Origin: RYN-433 sp036558265
GTDB lineage: Bacteria; Planctomycetota; Phycisphaerae; Tepidisphaerales; Tepidisphaeraceae
Direction: 5' to 3'
DNA: 10,753 nt
Assembly (NCBI GenBank): GCA_036558265.1
Contig: DATBFY010000654.1
Span: 1-10,753, forward strand
The notes under the pieces were generated by a model, which saw nothing but the letters and a program-made list of their open reading frames with translations, was not told the DNA's origin and made no database searches. Numbering within the stretch: the stretch's first letter is position 1; the number at the start of each line of letters is the position of its first letter. The position numbers and the translations under genes are program-made. Shown here piece by piece: positions 1 to 5,475 of the stretch.

Positions 1-141
1 GAGGCCCGCCGGCCCTACAACCCGGGCAGCGACGCCGTGCCGGTAAGACTGCGGGGAGGCGTGAACCGCATCCTGGTGAAGGTGGACAACGCGCGGTTCG
101 GTTGGGCGTTTGGGGTGGCGGTGCCGCGGGCAAGCGCCTGA
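1..141 (+). CDS. C-terminal fragment of a sugar-binding-fold or glycosidase-like protein (partial)
   Basis: An open frame runs from the first base to a TGA at 139-141, giving 46 codons; the start lies outside the window. The visible protein contains VPVRLRGGVNRILVKVDN followed by GWAFGVAV. A strand with the pattern V.L..G.N.LLVKV.N followed by G.W.F is common near the end of galactose-binding-like beta-sandwich domains attached to planctomycete glycoside hydrolases and other secreted enzymes. That family link rests on the motif alone, because no catalytic part is visible. The gene converges on the LysR gene with only 19 bases between the stops, and no clear terminator hairpin is present there. 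The high third-position GC agrees with real coding sequence. The reading frame is fairly certain; the function is tentative. Confidence 0.6.
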   Translation, partial: EARRPYNPGSDAVPVRLRGGVNRILVKVDNARFGWAFGVAVPRASA

Positions 142-160
142 ACGCGCGCTCAGCCGACAC

Positions 161-1069
161 TCAACTCCGCTCGCGTGAGGTCGCCGTCCCGCGCATGATT
201 TCGAGGAACCTTGCGAGCACGGGCGAATCATCGCCGCGGCGATAGATGGCGGTCAGTTCGGAAATCGGGGCGGGCGGGGCGAGCGGCTTGTAGACGACGT
301 TGTCGCGGCGGAGGCTGCGGACGGAATCGGGGACGAGCGTGACGCCGATGCCGGCCGCGACCAGGCTCACGGCCGTCTGTACTTCCTGGGTCTGCTGGGC
401 GACGGTTGGGACGAATCCGGCCTTGGCGCAGGCGTCGAGCACCAGGTCGCTATAGCTGGGGCGCGATTCGCGCGGGAAGAGGATGAAGGGCTCGGCGGCG
501 AGCTTGGCGAGGGGCAGGGCGTCGACCTTCGCGAGCGCATGACCGCGCGGCAGGGCGACGGCGAGCGGCTCGCGCTGCACGACCTGCTCGGCGAGGGACT
601 CGTCGCGGCCGGCCTTGTCGCGCGGGATGCGCACCAGACCCAGGTTCAAGCGTCCCTCGGCGACCGCGCGTTGCTGGGCGGTGCTGCCCATCTCGTAGAG
701 GACCAGCTCGACGTCGGGGAAGCGGCGGCGGAAGAGGCGCAGGATCTGCGGCAGCACGCCGTAGGTCGCCGAGCCGACGAACCCGACGGCGAGACTGCCG
801 GTTTCGCCGCGCCCGGCGCGCCGGGCGGCGTGGACGGCCAGGTCCGCCTGCTCGAGCACGCGTCGGGATCGCTCGAGGAAGACGCGTCCGGCCGGCGTTA
901 ATTCGACCTTGCGGTTGGTGCGCTCGAAGAGCTTGACGCCCAGCTCTTCTTCCAGCCGCTGGATCTGGCGGCTTAAGGGGGGCTGCTGGAGGTGAAGGCG
1001 GCGGGCGGCGCGGCCGAAGTGGAGTTCTTCCGCGACGGCCACGAAGTACCGCAGGTGGCGGAGTTCCAT
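161..1069 (-). CDS. LysR-type transcriptional regulator (CbnR/CatM/BenM-like)
   Basis: A 302-residue cytoplasmic DNA-binding regulator of normal LysR length. Residues 1-60 form the winged helix-turn-helix: it opens with MELRHLRYFVAVAEELHFGR, has the recognition-helix signature PPLSRQIQRLEEELG, and continues with LFERTNRKVELTPAG. Residues from about 90 form the periplasmic-binding-like effector domain, with GFVGSATYGVLPQI and later SLVAAGIGVTLVPDSV. These segments resemble the CbnR/CatM/BenM branch, whose known members sense aromatic-pathway metabolites; the effector here is unknown. The ATG at 1069 is chosen because LysR proteins typically begin MELRHLRYF; an upstream in-frame TTG at 1096 would add nine residues and lies inside the operator. 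The gene is divergent from a YnfM-like transporter, the usual geometry for a LysR protein and its target. The operator overlaps its own -10 element, so negative autoregulation is likely. Confidence 0.95.
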   Translation of the reverse strand: MELRHLRYFVAVAEELHFGRAARRLHLQQPPLSRQIQRLEEELGVKLFERTNRKVELTPAGRVFLERSRRVLEQADLAVHAARRAGRGETGSLAVGFVGSATYGVLPQILRLFRRRFPDVELVLYEMGSTAQQRAVAEGRLNLGLVRIPRDKAGRDESLAEQVVQREPLAVALPRGHALAKVDALPLAKLAAEPFILFPRESRPSYSDLVLDACAKAGFVPTVAQQTQEVQTAVSLVAAGIGVTLVPDSVRSLRRDNVVYKPLAPPAPISELTAIYRRGDDSPVLARFLEIMRGTATSRERS

Positions 1070-1075
1070 CCCGAT

Positions 1076-1081
1076 ATGATA
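1076..1081 (-). promoter_or_regulatory. Candidate -10 element of the lysR gene
   Basis: Read on the minus strand the hexamer is TATCAT (5 of 6 bases of TATAAT). It ends six bases before the ATG at 1069, so transcription would begin at or next to the start codon. The -35 region is poor: ATGCAA at 1099-1104 with a 17-base spacer. The element overlaps the LysR dyad at 1077-1095. Inferred from motif and spacing only. Confidence 0.4.
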
Positions 1082-1114
1082 CTCGAAAGGTATCAATCTT
1101 GCATGAAGATGTAT
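1077..1114. promoter_or_regulatory. LysR box (ATAC-N7-GTAT) with a degenerate second site
   Basis: The sequence at 1077-1095 is the perfect dyad TGATAC-N7-GTATCA. It satisfies the general LysR rule T-N11-A (T1080, A1092) symmetrically, and contains ATAC-N7-GTAT, the extended consensus known for BenM, CatM and related regulators. A weaker copy keeping only the right half (GTAT at 1111-1114, with TGCA at 1100-1103 on the left) lies exactly 21 bases, two helical turns, further toward the transporter gene. This matches the usual recognition-site plus activation-site arrangement. Placing these centres near -65 and -44 predicts a transporter transcription start near 1151, upstream of the chosen ATG at 1184. 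Confidence 0.7.
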
Positions 1115-1183
1115 TGGACGGAATTAATCGAAGATACGATGATAAGGGTGTTGAACGACAGAAAGGCAGTGTTAACCGCACCG

Positions 1184-2554
1184 ATGTCCCCGATCGAAGC
1201 GTCCGCGACCGCACCGCAGAATCCGACGACTCACCGTTTACCGAGCCGAGCCGATCATCGGTACCTGGCGAAACAGCTTCACGCGCCGGCGAGGATCGCG
1301 AAGCCGCAAGCGGCAATCGAGCCGAGCTTGCTCGACGTCCGCGTGCTGATGGTGACGCTCACGGGTTTTTGCGTCTTCCTGAACGTCTATGCGACACAAA
1401 CCCTCCTTCCCTTGTTTGCCCGCGTGTTCAACGCGAGCAAGTTCAAGGTCAGCCTGACGGTCTGCGCGACGACGATCGGGATCGCGCTGGCGGCGCCGGT
1501 GGTCGGGTTGCTGGCGGAGCGGATCGGTCGGCGGCGGACGATGGCGGGGTCGGTGGCGCTGCTGACGGTGCCGATCCTGCTCGCCGCCACCGCGCCGGGG
1601 CTCGATTCGCTGATCGCCTGGCGGTTCGTCCAGGGGCTGGTCATGCCGGGGATCATCGCGGTCACGATGGCGTACGTGAGCGAGGAATGGGCCGGTGGCG
1701 GTGCGGCGGCGGTGATGTCGGCGTACGTGGCCGGCAACGTGCTGGGCGGGGTGTGCGGGCGCCTCGTCTCCGGCATCGCCGCGGATCACTTCGGCTGGCG
1801 CGCGTCCTTCCTTGCGCTGGGGGCGCTCAACGCGGTGGGTGCGGCGGCGGTGTGGCTTTGGCTGCCCCAATCCCGCATCGCGCACCCCGTCAAGAGCATC
1901 AGCACCTCGATCCGGGATCTGGCCGGTCACCTGCGGCGGCGAACGGTATTGGCGACGTTCGGCGTGGGTACGACGGCACTCTTCGCGCTGGTCGCCTGCT
2001 TTACTTACATCACGTTTTATCTCGCGGCGCCTCCGTTTCACCTGGGGACGATGGGGCTGGGGTTGCTGTTCATGGTCTACCTGGTGGGCGTGGTGGTGAC
2101 GCCGGTCGCGGGGACGTGGATCGAGCGCCTGGGGCATCGCACCGCGGTGGTCGGTGCGGTGGTGGCGTCGGCGGTCGGTGTCGCGATCACGCTGTTCCAC
2201 TCGCTGCCAATGGTGGTCGCCGGGCTGGCGATCTGCAGCACGGGGATCTTCATCTGCCAGTCGGCGGCGGCAAGCTACCTGGGGCACGTCGCGGGCAATG
2301 CCAAGGCATCGGCGGCGGGGTTGTACACCACGTTCTACTACGCCGGTGGAACGCTGGGCGCGGCCGTGCCTGCGGTCGCCTGGAGCGTCGGTGGGTGGCC
2401 GGCGTGCGTGGCGCTGATCCTGGGCGTGCTGGCCGCCGGCTGCGTCCTGGCGATGATTTTCTGGCACCGGGTCGATCCGGCGCTTGAGGCGATCGTGACG
2501 CAAAACGACAAGACGCCTAGCGCGGGCGACCTCGCGCTGGCGATCGAAAGTTGA
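1184..2554 (+). CDS. Major facilitator superfamily transporter, YnfM-like
   Basis: A 456-residue inner-membrane transporter with about 12 hydrophobic segments starting at LLDVRVLMVTLTGFCVFLN, roughly 55 residues in. The MFS motif between helices 2 and 3 is present as GLLAERIGRRR, and RFVQGLVMPGIIAVTMAYVS is typical of helix 4. The stretch AYVAGNVLGGVCGRLVSGI and the late FYYAGG segment resemble E. coli YnfM, a putative exporter of undetermined substrate, itself encoded beside a LysR gene. The start is uncertain. The frame stays open upstream (ATG at 1103 and 1139, GTG at 992), but codons before 1184 are rich in rare AT-ending ones, as expected for intergenic DNA, and the predicted transcription start is near 1151. 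No good Shine-Dalgarno precedes 1184. Transport direction and substrate cannot be told from the sequence; control by the divergent LysR protein is likely. Confidence 0.9.
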   Translation: MSPIEASATAPQNPTTHRLPSRADHRYLAKQLHAPARIAKPQAAIEPSLLDVRVLMVTLTGFCVFLNVYATQTLLPLFARVFNASKFKVSLTVCATTIGIALAAPVVGLLAERIGRRRTMAGSVALLTVPILLAATAPGLDSLIAWRFVQGLVMPGIIAVTMAYVSEEWAGGGAAAVMSAYVAGNVLGGVCGRLVSGIAADHFGWRASFLALGALNAVGAAAVWLWLPQSRIAHPVKSISTSIRDLAGHLRRRTVLATFGVGTTALFALVACFTYITFYLAAPPFHLGTMGLGLLFMVYLVGVVVTPVAGTWIERLGHRTAVVGAVVASAVGVAITLFHSLPMVVAGLAICSTGIFICQSAAASYLGHVAGNAKASAAGLYTTFYYAGGTLGAAVPAVAWSVGGWPACVALILGVLAAGCVLAMIFWHRVDPALEAIVTQNDKTPSAGDLALAIES

Positions 2555-2592
2555 ACATCGACCGAATCTCGCTGCTCGCCACGAACTTATCA

Positions 2593-2620
2593 TTGTCGTT
2601 TCTCGAACGATCGATATGAT
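2593..2620 (+). promoter_or_regulatory. Sigma-70 type promoter of the XylR-type regulator
   Basis: TTGTCG at 2593-2598 and TATGAT at 2615-2620 are separated by 16 bases, matching 4 of 6 and 5 of 6 consensus positions. Transcription would begin near 2627, giving a leader of about 95 bases before the ATG at 2722. The gap 2555-2721 contains no other gene. Confidence 0.55.
2596..2610. promoter_or_regulatory. Inverted repeat between -35 and -10, candidate operator
   Basis: The perfect arms TCGTT and AACGA are separated by TCTCG and sit in the promoter spacer, where a bound protein would block polymerase. A nested TTC-N2-GAA dyad lies at 2600-2607. Autoregulation by the downstream XylR-type protein is a reasonable guess, but short dyads arise by chance. 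Confidence 0.3.
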
Positions 2621-2625
2621 GCTCG
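2612..2625 (+). repeat. Near-copy of a 14-base element also found at 1072-1085
   Basis: CGATATGATGCTCG here and CGATATGATACTCG at 1072-1085 differ at one base. Both copies lie in the regulatory gaps flanking the transporter gene. In the first copy the right part is a LysR half-site; in this copy it covers the -10 box of the next gene, and the partner half-site (GTATCA) is absent. Confidence 0.5.
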
Positions 2626-2721
2626 TCGCCCATTTGTGGGCGGGCGACCCCGGGGCGCGATTCATCCATCCCCATCAACCGCGCGATCGCGCACCGCCCG
2701 CCTCGGGCGAGGAATGCGCGC

Positions 2722-3909
2722 ATGAAAAAAGGGTCCCACCTCCGCGTCGCGCTGCTGGTCAGCAGCGCGCTGGGCTACAGCCGCAATGTCCTGCGCGGGA
2801 TCAAGAGCTATGCCGCGCCCGACCGGGGATGGGTCTGTCACTACGCCGACCCCCTGGTGACGCCCTTCGAACAGGTCGCCGCGTGGGAGCCCGCCGGGGT
2901 CATCGCCAGCGTCGTCCGGCCGGAGCTGGTCGAATCGCTCGCGCGGCTGGGGGTTCCGGTCGTCAACGTCTCCAGCGCGCTGGCGGACGAGAGCTTCCCC
3001 CGCGTATCGGTCGAACACCGGGCCACCGGGCGGATCGTCGCCCGATACTTTCTCGACCGCGGCTTCTCGCGATTCGCCTACGTCGGGCGGGCCGGTCGGA
3101 CCTATTCTGCGGACCGCGAGGCCGGCTTTTCCGAAACGGTGACCGCCGCCGGGAAACGGATTGCCACCTACCAGGCGTCGTCCGCGCGCGCCGATCATCG
3201 GCGCTGGCGGAGCTGGTCGGAACTGGATCACGGCCTGCGGGAGTGGATCGCCGAGCTGGAGCGCCCGGTCGCGGTCATGAGCTGCGATGACTGGCAGGGG
3301 ATGCAGGTCGCCGAGACCTGCCGCCATGCCGGGCTGCGGGTCCCGGAAGACGTGGCGATCGTCGGGGTGGACAACGATGACTTGATCTGCGACCTGTCGA
3401 TGCCGCCGCTGTCGAGCGTCGCGGTGCCCGGCGAGCGGGTGGGGTACGAGGCGGCCGCCTTGCTGGACCGGATGCTGGCCTGCGGCCGCGCCGCCCGGCC
3501 ACCGCGCGGCAAGGCGCTACCGCCGATCGGCGTGGTAACCCGGCGGTCGTCGGACGTGCTGCCGATCGAAGATGCCGCCGTCGCCGCCGGTGTCCGCTTC
3601 ATCCGCACCAACGCGCACAGGCCGATCACCGTAGACGAACTGCTGCGGGAGGTGGGGATCTCACGGCGGTCGCTGGAGCGGCGGTTCCGCCTGATCCTGG
3701 GGCGCACCCCCCTGGAGGAGGTCCGTCATACCCGCGTCGAGCGGGCGCGGCAGCTCCTGGCGGGAACGGACCTGTCGATGCCGGCCGTCGCGCGGCGCAG
3801 CGGGTTCGCGTCGGCGGAGCGTCTGAGCGTGCTGTTCCGCAAGGAGACAGGCATCACGCCGACCGGCTACCGCCGCCAGTTCCGCCTGCACGAACATCCG
3901 GACGAGTGA
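2722..3909 (+). CDS. XylR-type regulator: LacI-like sensor fused to AraC-type DNA-binding domain
   Basis: A 395-residue cytoplasmic regulator. Residues 8-280 form a periplasmic-binding-protein-like sugar-sensing domain as in LacI and XylR: VALLVSSALGYSRNVLRGI near the start, SVEHRATGRIVARYFLDRGF around 96-115, and VPEDVAIVGVDNDDLICDL around 208-225. Residues 288-390 form an AraC/XylS domain with two helix-turn-helix units (about 302-323 and 350-373) ending GITPTGYRRQFR. Length and order match E. coli XylR, which binds xylose; here the inducer is unknown. The ATG at 2722 is fixed by the Shine-Dalgarno GAGGAA at 2709-2714, seven bases upstream. There is no sugar-catabolic gene beside it, so its targets are probably elsewhere or are its own promoter. 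The family is greatly expanded in planctomycetes (general knowledge). Confidence 0.93.
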   Translation: MKKGSHLRVALLVSSALGYSRNVLRGIKSYAAPDRGWVCHYADPLVTPFEQVAAWEPAGVIASVVRPELVESLARLGVPVVNVSSALADESFPRVSVEHRATGRIVARYFLDRGFSRFAYVGRAGRTYSADREAGFSETVTAAGKRIATYQASSARADHRRWRSWSELDHGLREWIAELERPVAVMSCDDWQGMQVAETCRHAGLRVPEDVAIVGVDNDDLICDLSMPPLSSVAVPGERVGYEAAALLDRMLACGRAARPPRGKALPPIGVVTRRSSDVLPIEDAAVAAGVRFIRTNAHRPITVDELLREVGISRRSLERRFRLILGRTPLEEVRHTRVERARQLLAGTDLSMPAVARRSGFASAERLSVLFRKETGITPTGYRRQFRLHEHPDE

Positions 3910-4006
3910 CGCGGGCAGGCATGCGACGGTCTGTACGGCGCTGTCCGCGCCGGCGGCAAGGTCTGCCCAGGTTGCCGTCCGAATCGTGCGATCGCGCGGG
4001 ATTTTC

Positions 4007-4035
4007 TTCATCCGCGCGAACGGCCGTGGTACAAC
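4007..4035 (+). promoter_or_regulatory. Candidate promoter of the 42-residue membrane protein
   Basis: TTCATC at 4007-4012 and TACAAC at 4030-4035 are spaced by 17 bases. The -10 box ends nine bases before the ATG at 4045, so any leader would be only a few bases long. The -35 match is weak (3 of 6). Confidence 0.3.
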
Positions 4036-4044
4036 CGTCGTCCG

Positions 4045-4173
4045 ATGCGACACATCCGATGGGTTCCCCTCGCCTTCATTGCCGGGACGCACGGCTTTGC
4101 CCTCTTCGCCCCCTACGCCGCCCTGATGCTCGCCGTGACGCACGTGGTCGAGCGGCGACGCCGCCGGGCGTGA
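4045..4173 (+). CDS. Small hypothetical membrane protein, 42 residues
   Basis: A short open frame from ATG to TGA encodes MRHIRWVPLAFIAG, a hydrophobic stretch through about residue 35 containing GTHGFALFAPYAALML, and a tail with five consecutive arginines (37-41). This is the layout of a single-helix inner-membrane microprotein, with basic residues at both ends. Third codon positions are mostly G or C, as in the neighbouring genes. There is no Shine-Dalgarno, but a -10-like TACAAC lies just upstream. It sits alone between the XylR-type regulator and the PEP-CTERM gene; the gap 3910-4044 shows only a six-base-pair GC hairpin at 3936-3952 without a T run. I do not recognise a family. It could be a chance frame in GC-rich DNA, although the coherent membrane topology argues against that. 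Confidence 0.45.
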   Translation: MRHIRWVPLAFIAGTHGFALFAPYAALMLAVTHVVERRRRRA

Positions 4174-4179
4174 TTTGAA

Positions 4180-4208
4180 TTGACATCGGCTTGTCTGTTC
4201 TTTAATCT
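4180..4208 (+). promoter_or_regulatory. Promoter of the PEP-CTERM protein gene
   Basis: A perfect TTGACA at 4180-4185 is followed after 17 bases by TAATCT at 4203-4208; an alternative -10, TTTAAT at 4201-4206, matches better but with a 15-base spacer. The region is clearly more AT-rich than its surroundings. Transcription would start near 4215, leaving a leader of about 195 bases before the ATG at 4410. Confidence 0.6.
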
Positions 4209-4237
4209 GATCGCAATATTCAGGAAGGGCACATCGT

Positions 4238-4256
4238 GGTCGTCGCCCAGACGACC
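4238..4256 (+). other. Leader hairpin upstream of the PEP-CTERM gene
   Basis: GGTCGTC and GACGACC form a perfect seven-base-pair stem around a five-base loop in the predicted leader. A purine-rich stretch (4259-4278, containing GGAG twice) and an in-frame ATG at 4281 follow immediately. There is no T run, so it is not a terminator. It may shape or protect the leader mRNA. I see no match to a riboswitch class that I can name. Confidence 0.4.
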
Positions 4257-4409
4257 TTGAGGAGTGGAGAGAGAGAGATCATGACCGGATTGGGCAAGCA
4301 ACTGTCTTTCAGTCTGGCCGGCGCGGCGCGGGCGATGACGGCGTCGGTGTCGAGCTCGAATTCATTTCCATTTTGTCGGGCGGCTAAGAGAGTCCGGGAG
4401 GGCTTGATC

Positions 4410-5318
4410 ATGCGTCGTATGCGGTTCGGGCGTTCGCTCATTGCCACCGTCGTGGCGGGGATGGGGTTTGCCGGGTTGGCCAAGGCCGACGTGGTGACCT
4501 TTGATAACACCAGTGATTTGGGCAACAACTTCTCGATTAACGTTCAGTCCGGGACGACGGCCACGCCCGGCTATCCCGGGTTTATCGCTGTCAGCAGCGG
4601 TGGCATCGGCAACAGCGGCGCGGTGGACGTGACGGCGGGGCCGTCGGGAACGCTGGACGCGACGGGCGTCTACACGCCCAAGAGCTTCAACCCGCAGAAT
4701 GGCACGATCACCGTCAGCCAATACGTGAAGGTTCAGGCGACCACGACCGGCGACCGGCTGCTTCACCTGGGAATCATCGACGATCCCGGCGCGACCCACC
4801 AGTTGAACGGCGGCGGCGCGGCGCGGGCGGACTTCATCAGCGCGCGGCTTTTCCCGACGGTCGCCACCGTCGCGGGGGCGGCCACGTCGCCGTTCACCTA
4901 CCAGGTTCAGTCGGGCAACTCGGTCGATTCCCCCAGCACGGCGACGGCCACCACGAACAACACTCAGACCGCCAACTTCGACCTGACCATCGGCGATTGG
5001 TATCTGTTCACGATGAACGTCAACCGGTTGGCGACGGCCAACACGTTCTCGGTCGATAGCAAGCTGCAGGATTTCGGCACCGACGGGCTGACCCCCGGCG
5101 CGACGATGACCTTCGCCGCCCAGACGATCGCCGCCAACACGACCGACATCTACAACGACACGTCGGTGTACGGCGCGTTCCGCTCCCACGCCACCAACGG
5201 CGGCGCGGATCTGCTCGACACGTTCAGCGTCAGTCAGACCGTTCCCGAACCGGCGACGCTTGGCGTAATCGGCCTGGGTGCTGCGGGACTGCTCGGCCGG
5301 CGGCGCAACAAGCGCTAA
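4410..5318 (+). CDS. PEP-CTERM sorted surface/secreted protein, beta-rich
   Basis: A 302-residue exported protein. Residues 1-26 are a signal peptide: basic MRRMRFGR, a hydrophobic core, and cleavage after AKA. Residues 27-277 are rich in Thr, Asn, Gly and Ser and look like a beta-sandwich; the segment GDWYLFTMNVNRL recalls laminin-G or concanavalin-like folds, a weak resemblance. The last 25 residues are a PEP-CTERM signal: VPEP, a hydrophobic helix, then GRRRNKR. In known systems an exosortase recognises this tail, cuts it and passes the protein to the cell surface or matrix; no exosortase is in this window. The ATG at 4410 is chosen because GGGAGG at 4396-4401 lies eight bases upstream and the signal peptide starts there. 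An in-frame ATG at 4281, also with a Shine-Dalgarno, would add 43 residues. Ligand and role are unknown. Confidence 0.9.
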   Translation: MRRMRFGRSLIATVVAGMGFAGLAKADVVTFDNTSDLGNNFSINVQSGTTATPGYPGFIAVSSGGIGNSGAVDVTAGPSGTLDATGVYTPKSFNPQNGTITVSQYVKVQATTTGDRLLHLGIIDDPGATHQLNGGGAARADFISARLFPTVATVAGAATSPFTYQVQSGNSVDSPSTATATTNNTQTANFDLTIGDWYLFTMNVNRLATANTFSVDSKLQDFGTDGLTPGATMTFAAQTIAANTTDIYNDTSVYGAFRSHATNGGADLLDTFSVSQTVPEPATLGVIGLGAAGLLGRRRNKR

Positions 5319-5356
5319 ATGCCGACGGGAATCGTCGAAGGCCAGATTAGGAACAC

Positions 5357-5392
5357 ACGCCTCCAGGCACTTGCCGGGAGGCGTTTGCTTTT
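5357..5392 (+). terminator. Intrinsic terminator after the PEP-CTERM gene
   Basis: ACGCCTCC at 5357-5364 pairs perfectly with GGAGGCGT at 5377-5384. A second stem, GGC with GCC around ACTT, stacks inside, separated by a single A-G mismatch. The T-rich tail TTTGCTTTT follows at 5384-5391. It lies about 40 bases past the stop codon. On the opposite strand the hairpin lacks a T run, so it serves mainly the rightward transcript. Confidence 0.85.
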
Positions 5393-5475
5393 GCGCGCGA
5401 CCGATGTTCGCTGGTCGTCCGTCTGACATCGGAGCATGACGCGAATCGGGTGGAGGATGCAGGGTTGGCCTTCGA

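Noticed and set aside
1238..2665. Leftward open frame opposite the transporter gene
   Set aside because: The product is an Arg/His/Asp-rich string without domains, and it lies antisense to a transporter with clear MFS motifs.
3936..3952. GC hairpin after the XylR-type gene as a terminator
   Set aside because: The stem CGGCGC/GCGCCG has no following T run, so intrinsic termination is not supported.
3661..4143. Leftward open frame opposite the end of the XylR-type gene and the 42-residue frame
   Set aside because: It overlaps the conserved AraC domain in antisense, and no motif or ribosome-binding site supports it.
3906..4178. Rightward 90-codon frame overlapping the XylR-type stop codon
   Set aside because: The overlap geometry resembles translational coupling, but the product is Arg/Pro/Ser-rich without membrane or domain features; the 42-residue frame in another register is more plausible.
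4215..4409. Riboswitch in the PEP-CTERM leader
   Set aside because: The leader has a hairpin but lacks the conserved core sequences of any class I can recall, including c-di-GMP types.
4362..5429. Leftward open frame opposite the PEP-CTERM gene
   Set aside because: The Arg/Gly/Val-rich product has no motif and is antisense to a protein with a convincing signal peptide and sorting tail.
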